Source of the DNA: Methanoregulaceae archaeon
GTDB taxonomy: Archaea > Halobacteriota > Methanomicrobia > Methanomicrobiales > Methanospirillaceae
DNA length: 64,000 nucleotides
Assembly (NCBI GenBank): GCA_015660885.1
Contig: JACTUB010000001.1
Span: 248,001 to 312,000, forward strand
Reading direction: 5' to 3'
Positions 40,980-51,008 of this stretch are shown here, piece by piece (the stretch's first letter is position 1; the number at the start of each line of letters is the position of its first letter). Position numbers and translations under genes: made by a program. The notes beneath the pieces were generated by a model. The model searched no databases and was not told where the DNA came from. It worked only from the letters and a program-made list of their open reading frames with translations.

Positions 40980-41806
40980 AACAGGAAAAAACAACCCCAA
41001 AAGAACAGGCTATAAAACCGGATTCAAAGTCACAGCCCACCCCGATGTACCGTAGTCTGCCCTGCATACGGGTTGATGGGGACCTCTTTGAGCATGGTGC
41101 ACATGAGGTTGTCGAAGAGATTCCGATTGCCCTTTTCATCAACGGCCGCCATGCAATGACGGCGATGATGAGCCCGGTCAATCTCGAAGATTTTGTCACC
41201 GGCTACATGTTTACCGAGCAGATTATAAAAACTGTTGACGAGATCGAGTCAATTAAGATCGAGAAAAACCGGATCAGTGTGATCACTAAAAATCTCTTCA
41301 AGGTGCTTGGGCCAAAAAAGACCATTCTTTCCGGTTGCGGGGGGAGCACATCCTTTATCGATGCGGAAAAACTCCCGAAGATCCACTCTGATTTTTCAAT
41401 CAGTGCGGGAGCAATTTCCACAGCATTGCGATCCGTCTTAGATTCTGATATTCACCGGACCACAGGCGGTTTCCACATGGTTGTCCTGCTTGATTCGCAG
41501 CACGTAATCAGCGTAGCAGAAGATATCGGGCGGCACAATGCGGTCGACCGTATTATCGGCCATGCACTGCGCAACGGTATCGATCTGTCGCAGACGTTTG
41601 TCATATCCTCCGGGCGTATATCTTCAGAGATGGTCCGCAAGTGCTTAACAGCAAATATTCCCATCATCATTTCACGCAGCGCGACCACTACTCTTTCAGT
41701 TGATATAGCAAACAAAACCGGGTTGACTGTTATTGGATTTGCCCGAGGCGGGAAAATGAACATTTACAGCCACCCGGAGCGGATTACAGGCGCACGGTTA
41801 TCATAA
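40976..41806 (+). CDS. fdhD: Formate dehydrogenase accessory sulfurtransferase FdhD
   Basis: EIPIALFINGRHAMTAMMSPVNLEDFVTGYMFTEQII...TGGFHMVVLLD...EDIGRHNAVDRIIGHAL...SSGRISSEMVRKCL...TGLTVIGFARGGKMNIYSHPERI; the usual Cys-rich loop reads LSGCGG. Confidence 0.92.
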   Translation: MKQEKTTPKEQAIKPDSKSQPTPMYRSLPCIRVDGDLFEHGAHEVVEEIPIALFINGRHAMTAMMSPVNLEDFVTGYMFTEQIIKTVDEIESIKIEKNRISVITKNLFKVLGPKKTILSGCGGSTSFIDAEKLPKIHSDFSISAGAISTALRSVLDSDIHRTTGGFHMVVLLDSQHVISVAEDIGRHNAVDRIIGHALRNGIDLSQTFVISSGRISSEMVRKCLTANIPIIISRSATTTLSVDIANKTGLTVIGFARGGKMNIYSHPERITGARLS

Positions 41807-41813
41807 ATGTATT

Positions 41814-42749
41814 CTAATGGCCGAACGTTTGGCGGAGCAGACATACCTGGCACAGGTCCCCGCTGCAGGGATCGCCACACATTGTGCAGGATCCCAGTGA
41901 TGCAGGAAGCACCGATCCTGCACAATAACGTTCGATCTTTTTTTTGCTTTCTATGAGGTGAAGCATAGTACCGGGATGTTTATATTCAAAACCCGAAAGC
42001 AATGCCCTTATCTCCCGCCGTAATGCATAGCGGGTGTACGGGCACTCCGGGAGTTCGTTCCATTCATTCTGCAGCATAAGATACACAGCAATCTCTTTTT
42101 CTGAAATCAGGGAAAGTGGTTTGATCCGTGGGATAAACTTCCCGGATGAGTCAACACCGGAATTCCGGCAAAGACGGGGAAGATCGCCCCTGAACACGTT
42201 CATCAAGACTGATTGCGCCTCATCGTCAAGGTTATGTCCTGTGGCAAGCTTCGTCGCCCCGGCCCGCTGCGCAGCGATAACCAAAGCTTTTTTCCGCAGG
42301 ATGCCGCAGATGCTGCATGCCTGTGTTTCCCTGCCTTTAAGGAAAGTATCGAGTGTATCTCCAAACAGGTCAGTAAAAGAGATGCAGTGATGCTCGATCC
42401 CGAGCCGGGAGGTAAGCTGCTCTGCTGACCGAATCGTGTCATCACGGTATCCGGAAATCCCTTCATCGATAGTTATGGCAATGAGCCGGATATCCTGCCC
42501 TGTGGGAAGGAGCTGCCACAGGAGGAGAAGGAGCGCTGTGCTGTCTTTACCCCCGCTCAGGGCAACTGCCACACGATCCTCAGGGACGATCATCCGGCGG
42601 GTCTTTATTGTATTCGCGACACGTCGTTGTATATCCTCAATGAAATGAGTCTCGCAAAGGTGATGTCCGCTTTGCCGCTGGTACATTACTGCCCTTTCGG
42701 AACACAGGAAACATACCGGCACACCTGGTTGCACTCCCACCTTATTCAA
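41814..42749 (-). CDS. tRNA thiolation enzyme of the TtcA/NcsA (TIGR00269-like) family
   Basis: VPVCFLCSERAVMYQRQSGHHLCETHF zinc finger, VAVALSGGKDSTALLLLLWQLL, CSICGILRKKALVIAAQRAGATKLATGHNLDDEAQSVLMN, C-terminal CxxC pairs. Confidence 0.92.
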   Translation of the reverse strand: MNKVGVQPGVPVCFLCSERAVMYQRQSGHHLCETHFIEDIQRRVANTIKTRRMIVPEDRVAVALSGGKDSTALLLLLWQLLPTGQDIRLIAITIDEGISGYRDDTIRSAEQLTSRLGIEHHCISFTDLFGDTLDTFLKGRETQACSICGILRKKALVIAAQRAGATKLATGHNLDDEAQSVLMNVFRGDLPRLCRNSGVDSSGKFIPRIKPLSLISEKEIAVYLMLQNEWNELPECPYTRYALRREIRALLSGFEYKHPGTMLHLIESKKKIERYCAGSVLPASLGSCTMCGDPCSGDLCQVCLLRQTFGH

Positions 42750-42752
42750 GCA

Positions 42753-42947
42753 TCAACCCCCGTGCGCAATCCGGATTATCCGGATCGCATCCTCAGATCC
42801 TACAACCGTATCCTCAGATATCAGATTCCCGTTGCGGGACACAATTACTTCAAGGGGATTGATACCCACTTCAAACAGTATCTGTTCAACAGGAGCCGGG
42901 CTATGCTCAATAATCCGTTCGTCCTGGTCTGAAAAGATAAGCTTCAT
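42753..42947 (-). CDS. Ubiquitin-like sulfur carrier (SAMP/MoaD/ThiS-like)
   Basis: ~64 aa beta-grasp protein ending IRIIRIAHGG*; stop 3 nt upstream of NcsA/TtcA start. Confidence 0.82.
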   Translation of the reverse strand: MKLIFSDQDERIIEHSPAPVEQILFEVGINPLEVIVSRNGNLISEDTVVGSEDAIRIIRIAHGG

Positions 42948-43099
42948 GCGCTGACTAATAGTTTCGTGAGCAGGTTTCTTAAACATCCCGCTCAGGAATA
43001 CCTGTAGTTGACAGGAGATATCTCCGGAAAAATCCAGGAACAGTTCTCATGCATTATGCATGTATTTGATACACAGGATGAACACATACAATTACGGAA

Positions 43100-44017
43100 G
43101 TGTGCAGGATGCAGGGTGATTTGTTAGTACGGGAGGAAATTCTTCGGCTGAAAGAGGACAGGCAGGCAATTATTCTCGCGCATAATTACCAGCCCGCTGA
43201 AGTGCAGGATATCGCTGATCTCACGGGTGATTCCCTTGAACTCTCGCGGGCAGCTGCCACCATGGACGGCGACATCATTGTATTCTGCGGTGTGGATTTT
43301 ATGGCTGAGACTGCCACTATTATCTCCCCGGAAAAGATGGTCCTGTTACCAGCGCAGGATGCCTGCTGCCCGATGGCAGAGATGATCACTGCTGACGAAC
43401 TTAAACTCGTGAAATCCCGGTACCCGGATGCCCCCGTGGTCTGTTATGTGAATACAACCGCTGAGGTAAAAGCAGAGAGTGATATCTGCTGTACCTCGTC
43501 AAATGCGGTGAAGGTGGTCAATTCGGTAAGGGAAGACCGCGTAATCTTTGTGCCCGACCGGAATCTGGGACACTATGTCCAGCGGTTTACCAGAAAAAAG
43601 ATCCTGCCATGGGAAGGATTCTGTGTTGTCCATGACCAGATTACCCCAAATCATGTACGAGAGGCGCAGGCTCTTCATCCCGGGGCAATTATTCTGGTGC
43701 ACCCGGAGTGCCGCCCGGAAGTGATCGATCTCGCAGATCATGTCGCGAGCACGTCAGGTATTATCAGGCATGTGTGCAATTCCGTTGAAAAGGAGTTCAT
43801 CATCGGTACTGAAGTCGGCATCCTGCACCGGCTGGTTTTGGAATGCCCCACAAAGAAATGCTTTCCATTATCTCAGACAGCAATCTGCAGGAATATGAAA
43901 AAGACGGACCTGAGAAAAGTCCGTGATGCACTTATCTCGCTGCAGCCCCGCATCATAGTGCCAGAAGAGATCGCTGATCGTGCCCGGGGTGCAATCGAGA
44001 GGATGTTAGCCGTTTAA
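43100..44017 (+). CDS. nadA: Quinolinate synthase
   Basis: AIILAHNYQPAEVQDIADLTGDSLELSR...VVCYVNTTAEVKAESDICCTSSNAVKVV...FVPDRNLGHYV...VHPECRPEVIDLADHVASTSGII. Confidence 0.96.
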   Translation: MCRMQGDLLVREEILRLKEDRQAIILAHNYQPAEVQDIADLTGDSLELSRAAATMDGDIIVFCGVDFMAETATIISPEKMVLLPAQDACCPMAEMITADELKLVKSRYPDAPVVCYVNTTAEVKAESDICCTSSNAVKVVNSVREDRVIFVPDRNLGHYVQRFTRKKILPWEGFCVVHDQITPNHVREAQALHPGAIILVHPECRPEVIDLADHVASTSGIIRHVCNSVEKEFIIGTEVGILHRLVLECPTKKCFPLSQTAICRNMKKTDLRKVRDALISLQPRIIVPEEIADRARGAIERMLAV

Positions 44018-44202
44018 GAAAGGTTCTTTATTTGACGAGCGGGTGTCCGGGCTCCGGATTTTATCACTTCGTAGGTGTGGTGGTTCTTTATCGCCGATAA
44101 CGATAACGCCGCCGCTTTTGAGGGCACCCCGAGACATTCCCCCTTGAAAATGAAAATTTCCTCACTTAACTGAAGAAAAAGAAATAGAGGGATTGTCTGC
44201 AT

Positions 44203-44451
44203 CTATTTTTTAACAGTGATGTTTTGTTGTTCCATAAGTTTCCTGTACATCTCCTCGCCAACGCATTCCTTCGCATGCCTGCACCACTGGATGCAGGACG
44301 CGATATCGTTGTAAATAACAAAACCGCAGTTCATGCATTTCACCGAAATATCATTGGAAAAGATTTCCACTTCCTCGCCGCATTGAGGGCACTTCCTTAT
44401 TGAAAGGGTGGGTGTCCTTACATTCGCAGCGCCCGGACAATGGTCAAGCAT
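44203..44451 (-). CDS. Small zinc-ribbon protein
   Basis: RKCPQCGEEVEIFSNDISVKCMNCGFVIYNDIASCIQWCRHAKECVGEEMYRKLM. Confidence 0.8.
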   Translation of the reverse strand: MLDHCPGAANVRTPTLSIRKCPQCGEEVEIFSNDISVKCMNCGFVIYNDIASCIQWCRHAKECVGEEMYRKLMEQQNITVKK

Positions 44452-44814
44452 ACATGTCCCTATTACCGTGTCAGCGCACGGTTAAAAAAATTCTCCGGCC
44501 GGATCATCTGCTCATTATTTGGGCTCTGGCAGGGACAGCCAGGGACGGTATATAGCGACAAAATGTTCGTTAAAATGCAGAATTTCGTTTTTCCATGAGA
44601 TGTTTAAGAGGGGCAATACATGTTATCAGAAAAAAATGACGTGGAACCATCTAGATAATCGATAAAGATTAAATATACGAGCCAGACTGTAAGATAACAT
44701 TTCGGATATCCGTTGAAGCAGTCAAGCATCAGGTATCATAGCAAAAAAAGTATCCTGCCAAGGAGTCTCCATACAAAGATGTAATATCGTCTATCACCAA
44801 GTAACCGGCAACCC

Positions 44815-46317
44815 ATGGCAGAAAAACAACTTGTCTCGACCATAAAATATGTAGCCGCTTCAAAACAGGCATTTTTCCTGTCCGAGGTTATCCCCTACCT
44901 TGATAAACCGTTGCCGGTGCACGAGTTGTTCAGCATTATTTCCCCAAAACTTCCAGACCTCGGACTCAGGGCAAAACAAATCGACGGGGATTTTGAAATT
45001 ATCCGGATCCCCCATGCACAGCCATACCTCCTGAGCCTGGAAGAGAGTAAACGGCAGGTGGCATTTTTTTCTGCAAGAATTATCCCTGATCTCCTTGCGC
45101 GAAGTATTGAACAGTATATTACAAAAAAAGTAGGAAAGGAATGGGACGATCCGGTTATCATCGAACGGCTCCACCGGGCAATTGTTGCCCAGAAAGACGA
45201 TTACTGGAAACCCGCACGTGGACGGTCATTACAATACACGAAAGCTTACAGTGTACTCGGATATCTCGCATACCACTTCCCGGTCTATTTTGTGCAGACG
45301 GAATACCTGTTCATGATGCTCGCACGCGATGGGCTGTTGAAAAAAAGTATGACCATCCTTGACATCGGAACCGGGCCCGGGGTTGTCCCACTCGCCATTG
45401 CAGATTTCTACGCACGGCTTGATGATGCACGCGCGACCGTCTATTCTCTGGAGAGATCGGAAGAACATATCGAGGCATTCACCTATTTGCGCAATGCCTT
45501 TGTCCCCCGGGGGGGCAGGGTTTCGGTCAAGCCTCCCGTTAAAACTGATATCAGGATGATTGACCTCGCCGCACTTCCGGATAAGATCGATCTGATAATT
45601 TTCTCCAATGTCCTCAATGAGCTCCTGGATGTCTCAATGGAAGTCCGGGCTGATATTGTCATTCAGCTCTCTGAACGGCTCGCCCCTGATGGTTCGATCC
45701 TGATCGTCGAGCCTGCGGATAAGGAGAATTCGACCAGGATGCGATCTCTTACCATTGCACTGCTGAAAAAAGGACTCTCCATCTACGGCCCATGTTCATT
45801 CATCTGGGGTTCGACGTGCATCGCCCCGCGCTGCTGGAGTTTTGAGACCGCACCGGCGATCAAACTTTCCCGGTTGATGGAGACACTTGCCCACTGTGAG
45901 GATTCATATCGGTACGTGAATACTGATATCAAGTATAGTTACGCGATCCTGCGCAGGGATATGTTGAAACGTGAATCGTACCACTTGTCTGCCGGATCCA
46001 GATTCCTCCGGTTTTCCAAACTGCACCTGCATGTCGGAAAACGAATCAACGTCGCCGGCATAAAGATGTCCGCCGAACTCGGGGATGTACGATCCCATGT
46101 TTTCAAGCTATGCGATGGAACTGCAAAGACATCCGTATATGCCGTGCTGCCTTCGTATCATATCACCCCGGAAAATGACCTTATAACGTCAGCACCCTAT
46201 GGATCAATTCTTGAACTGCGGAATGTACTGGTGCGGTATAACAAGGAACATGACGCGTATAATCTGCTGGTGAACCGGAATACTCATATCAATACAATAA
46301 ATTCCCAAAAAAATTAA
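44815..46317 (+). CDS. Rsm22-like SAM-dependent methyltransferase (small ribosomal subunit family)
   Basis: AYSVLGYLAYHFPVYFVQTEYLFMMLARDGLLKKSMTILDIGTGPGVVPLAI... C-terminal 'SAGSRFLRFSKLHLHVGKRINVAGIK'. Confidence 0.75.
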   Translation: MAEKQLVSTIKYVAASKQAFFLSEVIPYLDKPLPVHELFSIISPKLPDLGLRAKQIDGDFEIIRIPHAQPYLLSLEESKRQVAFFSARIIPDLLARSIEQYITKKVGKEWDDPVIIERLHRAIVAQKDDYWKPARGRSLQYTKAYSVLGYLAYHFPVYFVQTEYLFMMLARDGLLKKSMTILDIGTGPGVVPLAIADFYARLDDARATVYSLERSEEHIEAFTYLRNAFVPRGGRVSVKPPVKTDIRMIDLAALPDKIDLIIFSNVLNELLDVSMEVRADIVIQLSERLAPDGSILIVEPADKENSTRMRSLTIALLKKGLSIYGPCSFIWGSTCIAPRCWSFETAPAIKLSRLMETLAHCEDSYRYVNTDIKYSYAILRRDMLKRESYHLSAGSRFLRFSKLHLHVGKRINVAGIKMSAELGDVRSHVFKLCDGTAKTSVYAVLPSYHITPENDLITSAPYGSILELRNVLVRYNKEHDAYNLLVNRNTHINTINSQKN

Positions 46318-46474
46318 AACTGGTAAAAATATGTGCAAAGACAACTTCCGATAAGCTCTTAACCCTGATTACAACTCCTGTCCAATTACGATGCACGCAA
46401 GGGTTTTGTGCTTTGCTCACAAAAAATAAGAACAGATCACAGAGTCAGGTCTCTTATCCAATCAGGGAGCTATT

Positions 46475-47467
46475 GTGTCACTTTCAAAAGGATGTGTCCT
46501 CTGCTACCAGGGTGCAAAAATGGTGCTCTTTGTTACGGGACGATGCTATCGCTCCTGCTGGTACTGCCCGCTGTCCGGTGAGCGAAAAGGGACCGATACC
46601 GTCTACGCAAATGAACACCCGGTGGATGTTCCGGCCCAGATAATTGAGGAAGCGGAGAACATGAGCGCCCTTGGTACAGGAATCACGGGTGGAGAACCGC
46701 TCCTGTGCCTTGATAAGGTTACCATGTATTGCCGGCTGCTCAAGGATCACTTCGGCCCGGATCACCACATTCATCTCTATACGGCAAAAGCCCCTTACGA
46801 TACCGAACTCTCACGGATGGAGGGGCTTGTTGATGAAATACGGCTTCACCCACCCCGCGAATGCTGGAATACCATCCTTGATACGGACTACATCCGGTCG
46901 GTAAAGCGTGCAAAAGAGATGGGTTATTCAATCGGCTTCGAAGTCCCCGCTCTGCCCGGCCTTGAACTGCTCATTCCCGCACTTCCGTACCTGGACTTTT
47001 TGAACATCAATGAACTCGAATGGGGCGATTCAAATGCATACGAGATGCGCAGCCGGGGGCATGAACCAGCTGATGATCAGCATAATGCAATCCAGGGTGC
47101 ACGGGAATGGGCAGACGAACTGTGCCGGCATGACAATGTACACTGGTGTTCTTCTGCATTCAAGGACTCCGTGCAGCTGAGGGAAAGATTGAAGCGGATC
47201 GCAGAGAATACTGCCCGCTCATTTGACGAAATTACTCCTGACGGAACCATTGTGTACGGTGTACTTGAGCTGCCACTCCAGCAAAAGGAGATATGCACTC
47301 AACTCTGTGAGCAGGTATTTGAGCCGGGGAGTTTTGAGACCTGTGATGACCATATTGAGATGGCATGGTGGCTGCTTGAAAAAAATGCTGATGACCTGCC
47401 CGGGAAAAAATACGTGGTGGAACGTTATCCAAACGGTGGAATGATCGTTGAGGTGACTCCGCTATGA
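46475..47467 (+). CDS. Radical SAM protein
   Basis: LFVTGRCYRSCWYCPLSGERKGTDTVYANE (CxxxCxxC), GITGGEPLL. Confidence 0.9.
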   Translation: MSLSKGCVLCYQGAKMVLFVTGRCYRSCWYCPLSGERKGTDTVYANEHPVDVPAQIIEEAENMSALGTGITGGEPLLCLDKVTMYCRLLKDHFGPDHHIHLYTAKAPYDTELSRMEGLVDEIRLHPPRECWNTILDTDYIRSVKRAKEMGYSIGFEVPALPGLELLIPALPYLDFLNINELEWGDSNAYEMRSRGHEPADDQHNAIQGAREWADELCRHDNVHWCSSAFKDSVQLRERLKRIAENTARSFDEITPDGTIVYGVLELPLQQKEICTQLCEQVFEPGSFETCDDHIEMAWWLLEKNADDLPGKKYVVERYPNGGMIVEVTPL

Positions 47468-48234
47468 TCATGCGGCCCTTTATCGACTCGCTGTATGAAA
47501 GATATCTTAGGATGCAGTGCCGGCAAGTACCCAACCACATCGCCATCATCCAGGATGGCAACCGCCGTTATGCAAAAATGCTTGGTATCGATACGCCGAA
47601 GGGACACCGTGCAGGGGCCGACAAAACCGAGGAGATGCTTGACTGGGCACATGAACTCGGTGTCAGGCATATTACCCTCTATACGTTTTCCACGGAAAAT
47701 TTTTCCCGGAAAAAAGACGAGGTTGAGGATCTTTTCGCCCTGTTTAAAGAAAAATTCCTCAATATACTCACCGATGAACGTGTAAAAAAGTATAAAATCC
47801 GGGTACAGATGGTAGGCGACCGGTCCATGATTCCCCGTGACCTGCGGGAAGCAGTGGAAAATGCGGAGAGTGCAACACGGGATCACACGGGTTTTCATCT
47901 CAACATAGCCCTTGCATACGGGGGAAGAAACGAGATCGTGCTTGCCGCCCGTGAAATCCTTTCAGCTGTAGAGAAAGACAAGGTGAACCCGGAATTAATT
48001 GATGTCCAGATGGTAGAGCAGTACCTGCATGAAGGGAAAGGCATCCCGCCGGTTGATCTGATAATCAGGACTGGCAACGAATACCGTACCTCAAACTTTC
48101 TCCCGTGGCTCGCAAACGGACACGAATCAGCCGTATATTTCTGCGCCCCATGCTGGCCACTTTTCAGAAAAATTGATCTGTTACGTGCAATCAGGATCTA
48201 TGACCAGCGGGCTTCTGTAAAAAAAGGAACCTGA
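47464..48234 (+). CDS. cis-Prenyltransferase (UppS family polyprenyl diphosphate synthase), catalytic-type
   Basis: PNHIAIIQDGNRRYAKMLGIDTPKGHRAGADK...LYTFSTENFSRKKDEV...DLIIRTGNEYRTSNFLPWLANGHESAVYFCAPCWP; lacks C-terminal RxG. Confidence 0.93.
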   Translation: MIMRPFIDSLYERYLRMQCRQVPNHIAIIQDGNRRYAKMLGIDTPKGHRAGADKTEEMLDWAHELGVRHITLYTFSTENFSRKKDEVEDLFALFKEKFLNILTDERVKKYKIRVQMVGDRSMIPRDLREAVENAESATRDHTGFHLNIALAYGGRNEIVLAAREILSAVEKDKVNPELIDVQMVEQYLHEGKGIPPVDLIIRTGNEYRTSNFLPWLANGHESAVYFCAPCWPLFRKIDLLRAIRIYDQRASVKKGT

Positions 48235-48309
48235 TTGAAAATATTTTTCCAAGGATAAAAAGATCGTATAGTATATTTCTGTTCAGGGTCAGATCAACAT
48301 TGAGAAGTT

Positions 48310-48981
48310 ATGTCGGGCAAAAAGGATCCGAATGGCCAGTGGAGGCAGACGTCAGTTGTCGTACGATCTGATATCTTTTTAAAAGCCGCTGAGATGGGAC
48401 TGGATATCAGCGATGAATTAAATCAGAGACTTGCTGGGCTGGTGGGGATTGATTACCGGCAACAGCGGTTGACCGGGCGGCCAATAACAGACCGGGCTAT
48501 CTATGCTGCAGATACTGCTGTTAAGGAAGATGCCGGAATGAGACAAAAACCACAATTCTCCGTTCTTTACCCGGTTATCAACGCAGACGATCCGGCGGCC
48601 GCTTCAAAAGTAAGAACAGCAAAACGGCTGTCGCCAAAACCAGTTCCTGTTGCAACCCCATTACCGGAAACAGCTATCTCTCCGGAGTATTCAGGTCCAA
48701 AGGTTCGAAGAGTTGGTGGAAAATCGGCAGATTCGAAAAAGAAAAGAAAGGATGACATGCTGAAAAAATTCGTCACAACAAAGATAACCCGTGTGGATGC
48801 CGACGATGCAGTAATATCAAAAGAGGATATGTATCAGGCTTTCACGCGATGGTGCCGGGACCATCGTATTGCACCGGTTCCTGAACGAAAGGTGTTTACT
48901 ACCTTGCTTAAAAACAAGTTTGCCATCACGGAAAAAACAGTAAGCGGTACCTCATGCTGGGTAAATGTCCGGCTCGGATAA
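48310..48981 (+). CDS. Hypothetical DNA-binding protein: CcdA-like N-terminus plus primase/D5-type winged-helix C-terminus
   Basis: N-term VVVRSDIFLKAAEMGLDISDELNQRLAGL resembles CcdA-like antitoxin RHH; C-term MYQAFTRWCRDHRIAPVPERKVFTTLLKNKFAITEKTVSGTSCWVNVRL resembles the phage/plasmid primase C-terminal wHTH. Confidence 0.6.
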   Translation: MSGKKDPNGQWRQTSVVVRSDIFLKAAEMGLDISDELNQRLAGLVGIDYRQQRLTGRPITDRAIYAADTAVKEDAGMRQKPQFSVLYPVINADDPAAASKVRTAKRLSPKPVPVATPLPETAISPEYSGPKVRRVGGKSADSKKKRKDDMLKKFVTTKITRVDADDAVISKEDMYQAFTRWCRDHRIAPVPERKVFTTLLKNKFAITEKTVSGTSCWVNVRLG

Positions 48982-48986
48982 TTCCG

Positions 48987-49685
48987 TTATTTCCCAAAAC
49001 GCCGTATACGTGACTGGTAATCCCGAAACACCCGTAAAAAATCCACTTTCCTCACATATTTCCAGTTAACGTCCGAGAAGAAGAGTTCCGAGTATACCGA
49101 CTGCCAGATAAGAAAATCCGTGAGGTGATCCCCTCCGCTCTTGATCACCACATCAGGAGTATACTGGAAGGTAAGGTAAGATTCAAGCATTTTTTCATCA
49201 ACATTTTCCGGTAGTACATGATCCTGGGCCATCCTCCGGATACATGCAGTAATTTCCTCTCTCCCGCTATTTCCGATTGCAACAACAACATCTATACCAC
49301 TCCCCGCGGTCTCCTCTTTGTCGCCGATATGGAGAATAAGGTGGGAGATCGTTCCAATTTTTCTCACCTCAGGCAGATATTGATTCATTTCTTCCGGGAC
49401 GGGAGTACTGATGTGGAATGTAAGACCCCGGATCCCCTTCCCTGCTGACGGGTTTCGCTTTAATACGAATTCTGACAATTCGTTGCACCAGGACGTAATG
49501 AGAGCCAGATTTTCCGGAGCATCTGCCATATCCTGACCGTTAATCATAAAACATACATGCCCCGGCAAATCGGTTATCTGACGCTTAAGCAAGTATTCAT
49601 AGAGCCAGTAAATCATCGCGACCCCATTATTACGAATTAAAACTATGTATAAGACTGTTCTTTTAATTTGTTTAGGTCTTCTCAT
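48987..49685 (-). CDS. Divergent cis-prenyltransferase homologue (possible non-catalytic partner subunit)
   Basis: DVVIKSGGDHLTDFLIWQSVYSELFFSDVNWKYVRKVDFLRVFRDYQSRIRRFGK retains family C-terminus with RxG; catalytic DGN motif replaced (HVCFMINGQDMAD). Confidence 0.82.
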   Translation of the reverse strand: MRRPKQIKRTVLYIVLIRNNGVAMIYWLYEYLLKRQITDLPGHVCFMINGQDMADAPENLALITSWCNELSEFVLKRNPSAGKGIRGLTFHISTPVPEEMNQYLPEVRKIGTISHLILHIGDKEETAGSGIDVVVAIGNSGREEITACIRRMAQDHVLPENVDEKMLESYLTFQYTPDVVIKSGGDHLTDFLIWQSVYSELFFSDVNWKYVRKVDFLRVFRDYQSRIRRFGK

Positions 49686-49689
49686 TTAG

Positions 49690-50105
49690 TTCTGCACGAC
49701 CTTCACCCGATTATATTCCACTACCCTCCTTGCAAATTCATCCTCCAGAAATCATGGTTCCGTATCAGGGAATTTTTGTTTATCGCCATGCCCCTGTTAA
49801 TCGCCACGAGTGTTTTTCTTGCACTTTTCCAGTATTCCGGGGTGATCGCCATATTCCCGTCTCTGGTCGCATTAATCACTTGCAGTGCTTTCAGGTACCG
49901 CAGATCTGGGATCGCTTATGACTTCAGTCCAGTTGTACAGGTTTACGATTGTCAGTATCCTTTTTGTCCCGTGTATATCAACCGTTGCTGTCCTGTACCA
50001 ACAACGGGGAGCAAAAATTGCTATCATCACTTCTGGTTATACCCTCTTTCTGGGGGATGCTGAGAGGAGTCCTTATTACCATTCTCATGAAATGATCAAT
50101 CCATA
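49690..50105 (+). pseudogene. Decayed C-terminal part of FeoB (ferrous iron transporter)
   Basis: Frames give IIFHYPPCKFILQKSWFRIREFLFIAMPLLIATSVFLALFQYSGVI and, shifted, LMTSVQLYRFTIVSILFVPCISTVAVLYQQRGAKIAIITSGYTLFLG, matching FeoB C-terminal TM region order. Confidence 0.6.
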
Positions 50106-50258
50106 AAGGTACAGTCGCAGGATACCCGATTGTTACAACACATGTCGCTATTGTACGAATATCCGTCACTTGCTGGCACTTCGTCATGCAGTTTCTCCTT
50201 TGAGGTGTCGTAGATTGCACATGATACCAGAATTCTGTGCTGGATAAGGAGCCAGACA

Positions 50259-51008
50259 ATGCTGACATTTATTGGCCTCGGACTCTATGACGCGAACGAT
50301 ATCTCGGAAAAAGGACTGATGTGTATCCGGAATGCGGACCATATTTTTCTGGAGATATATACATCCAGGCTTATGGGTGCATCATATCAGGCACTTGAGA
50401 AATATTACGGGAAGCCCGTACATCTGCTTGGTCGTGAGAACGTAGAGCAGCATCCTGATGAACTCCTGCTCAAGGCAGAGACTGATCGCGTGGTATTTCT
50501 CTGTGCCGGTGACCCGATGGTCTCTACTACCCATACAGATCTTCGGATGCGTGCTGCTGCAAGGGGAATCAGGACCTCGATTATTCATGCTGCATCAATT
50601 TCAAGTGCGGTCTGTGGCCTTTCCGGACTTCAGAACTACCGGTTCGGAAAGTCATGCTCGATCCCTTTCCCCCAGAAGAACTGGTTTCCAACAACACCCA
50701 TTGATGTCATAGCACTTAACCTGTCCCTGCGGTTACACACGCTGGTATATCTGGATATCCAGGGTGAAAGGTATATGACTGTACATGAAGCCATTGTCCT
50801 TCTCGAACAGATGGCAACAGAAAAAAAGTTACATATCCCTCTGTATGTCGGCATCGCACGGGCAGGGTCGGTTGATCCTCTGGTGAGAGCAGGGAGTGCC
50901 GATACCCTGAAATCAATCAATTTCGGTCCGCCATTGCATATTCTGATTGTACCCGCAGAACTGCACGACATGGAGCGCTCGTACCTGGAGTTGTTTGCCG
51001 GCTTATGA
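50259..51008 (+). CDS. dphB: Diphthine synthase
   Basis: [36 protein letters not shown]...[58 protein letters not shown]. Confidence 0.96.
   Translation: MLTFIGLGLYDANDISEKGLMCIRNADHIFLEIYTSRLMGASYQALEKYYGKPVHLLGRENVEQHPDELLLKAETDRVVFLCAGDPMVSTTHTDLRMRAAARGIRTSIIHAASISSAVCGLSGLQNYRFGKSCSIPFPQKNWFPTTPIDVIALNLSLRLHTLVYLDIQGERYMTVHEAIVLLEQMATEKKLHIPLYVGIARAGSVDPLVRAGSADTLKSINFGPPLHILIVPAELHDMERSYLELFAGL

Noticed and set aside
43186-43741. Minus-strand ORFs in nadA
   Set aside because: Antisense shadows of a strongly conserved quinolinate synthase.
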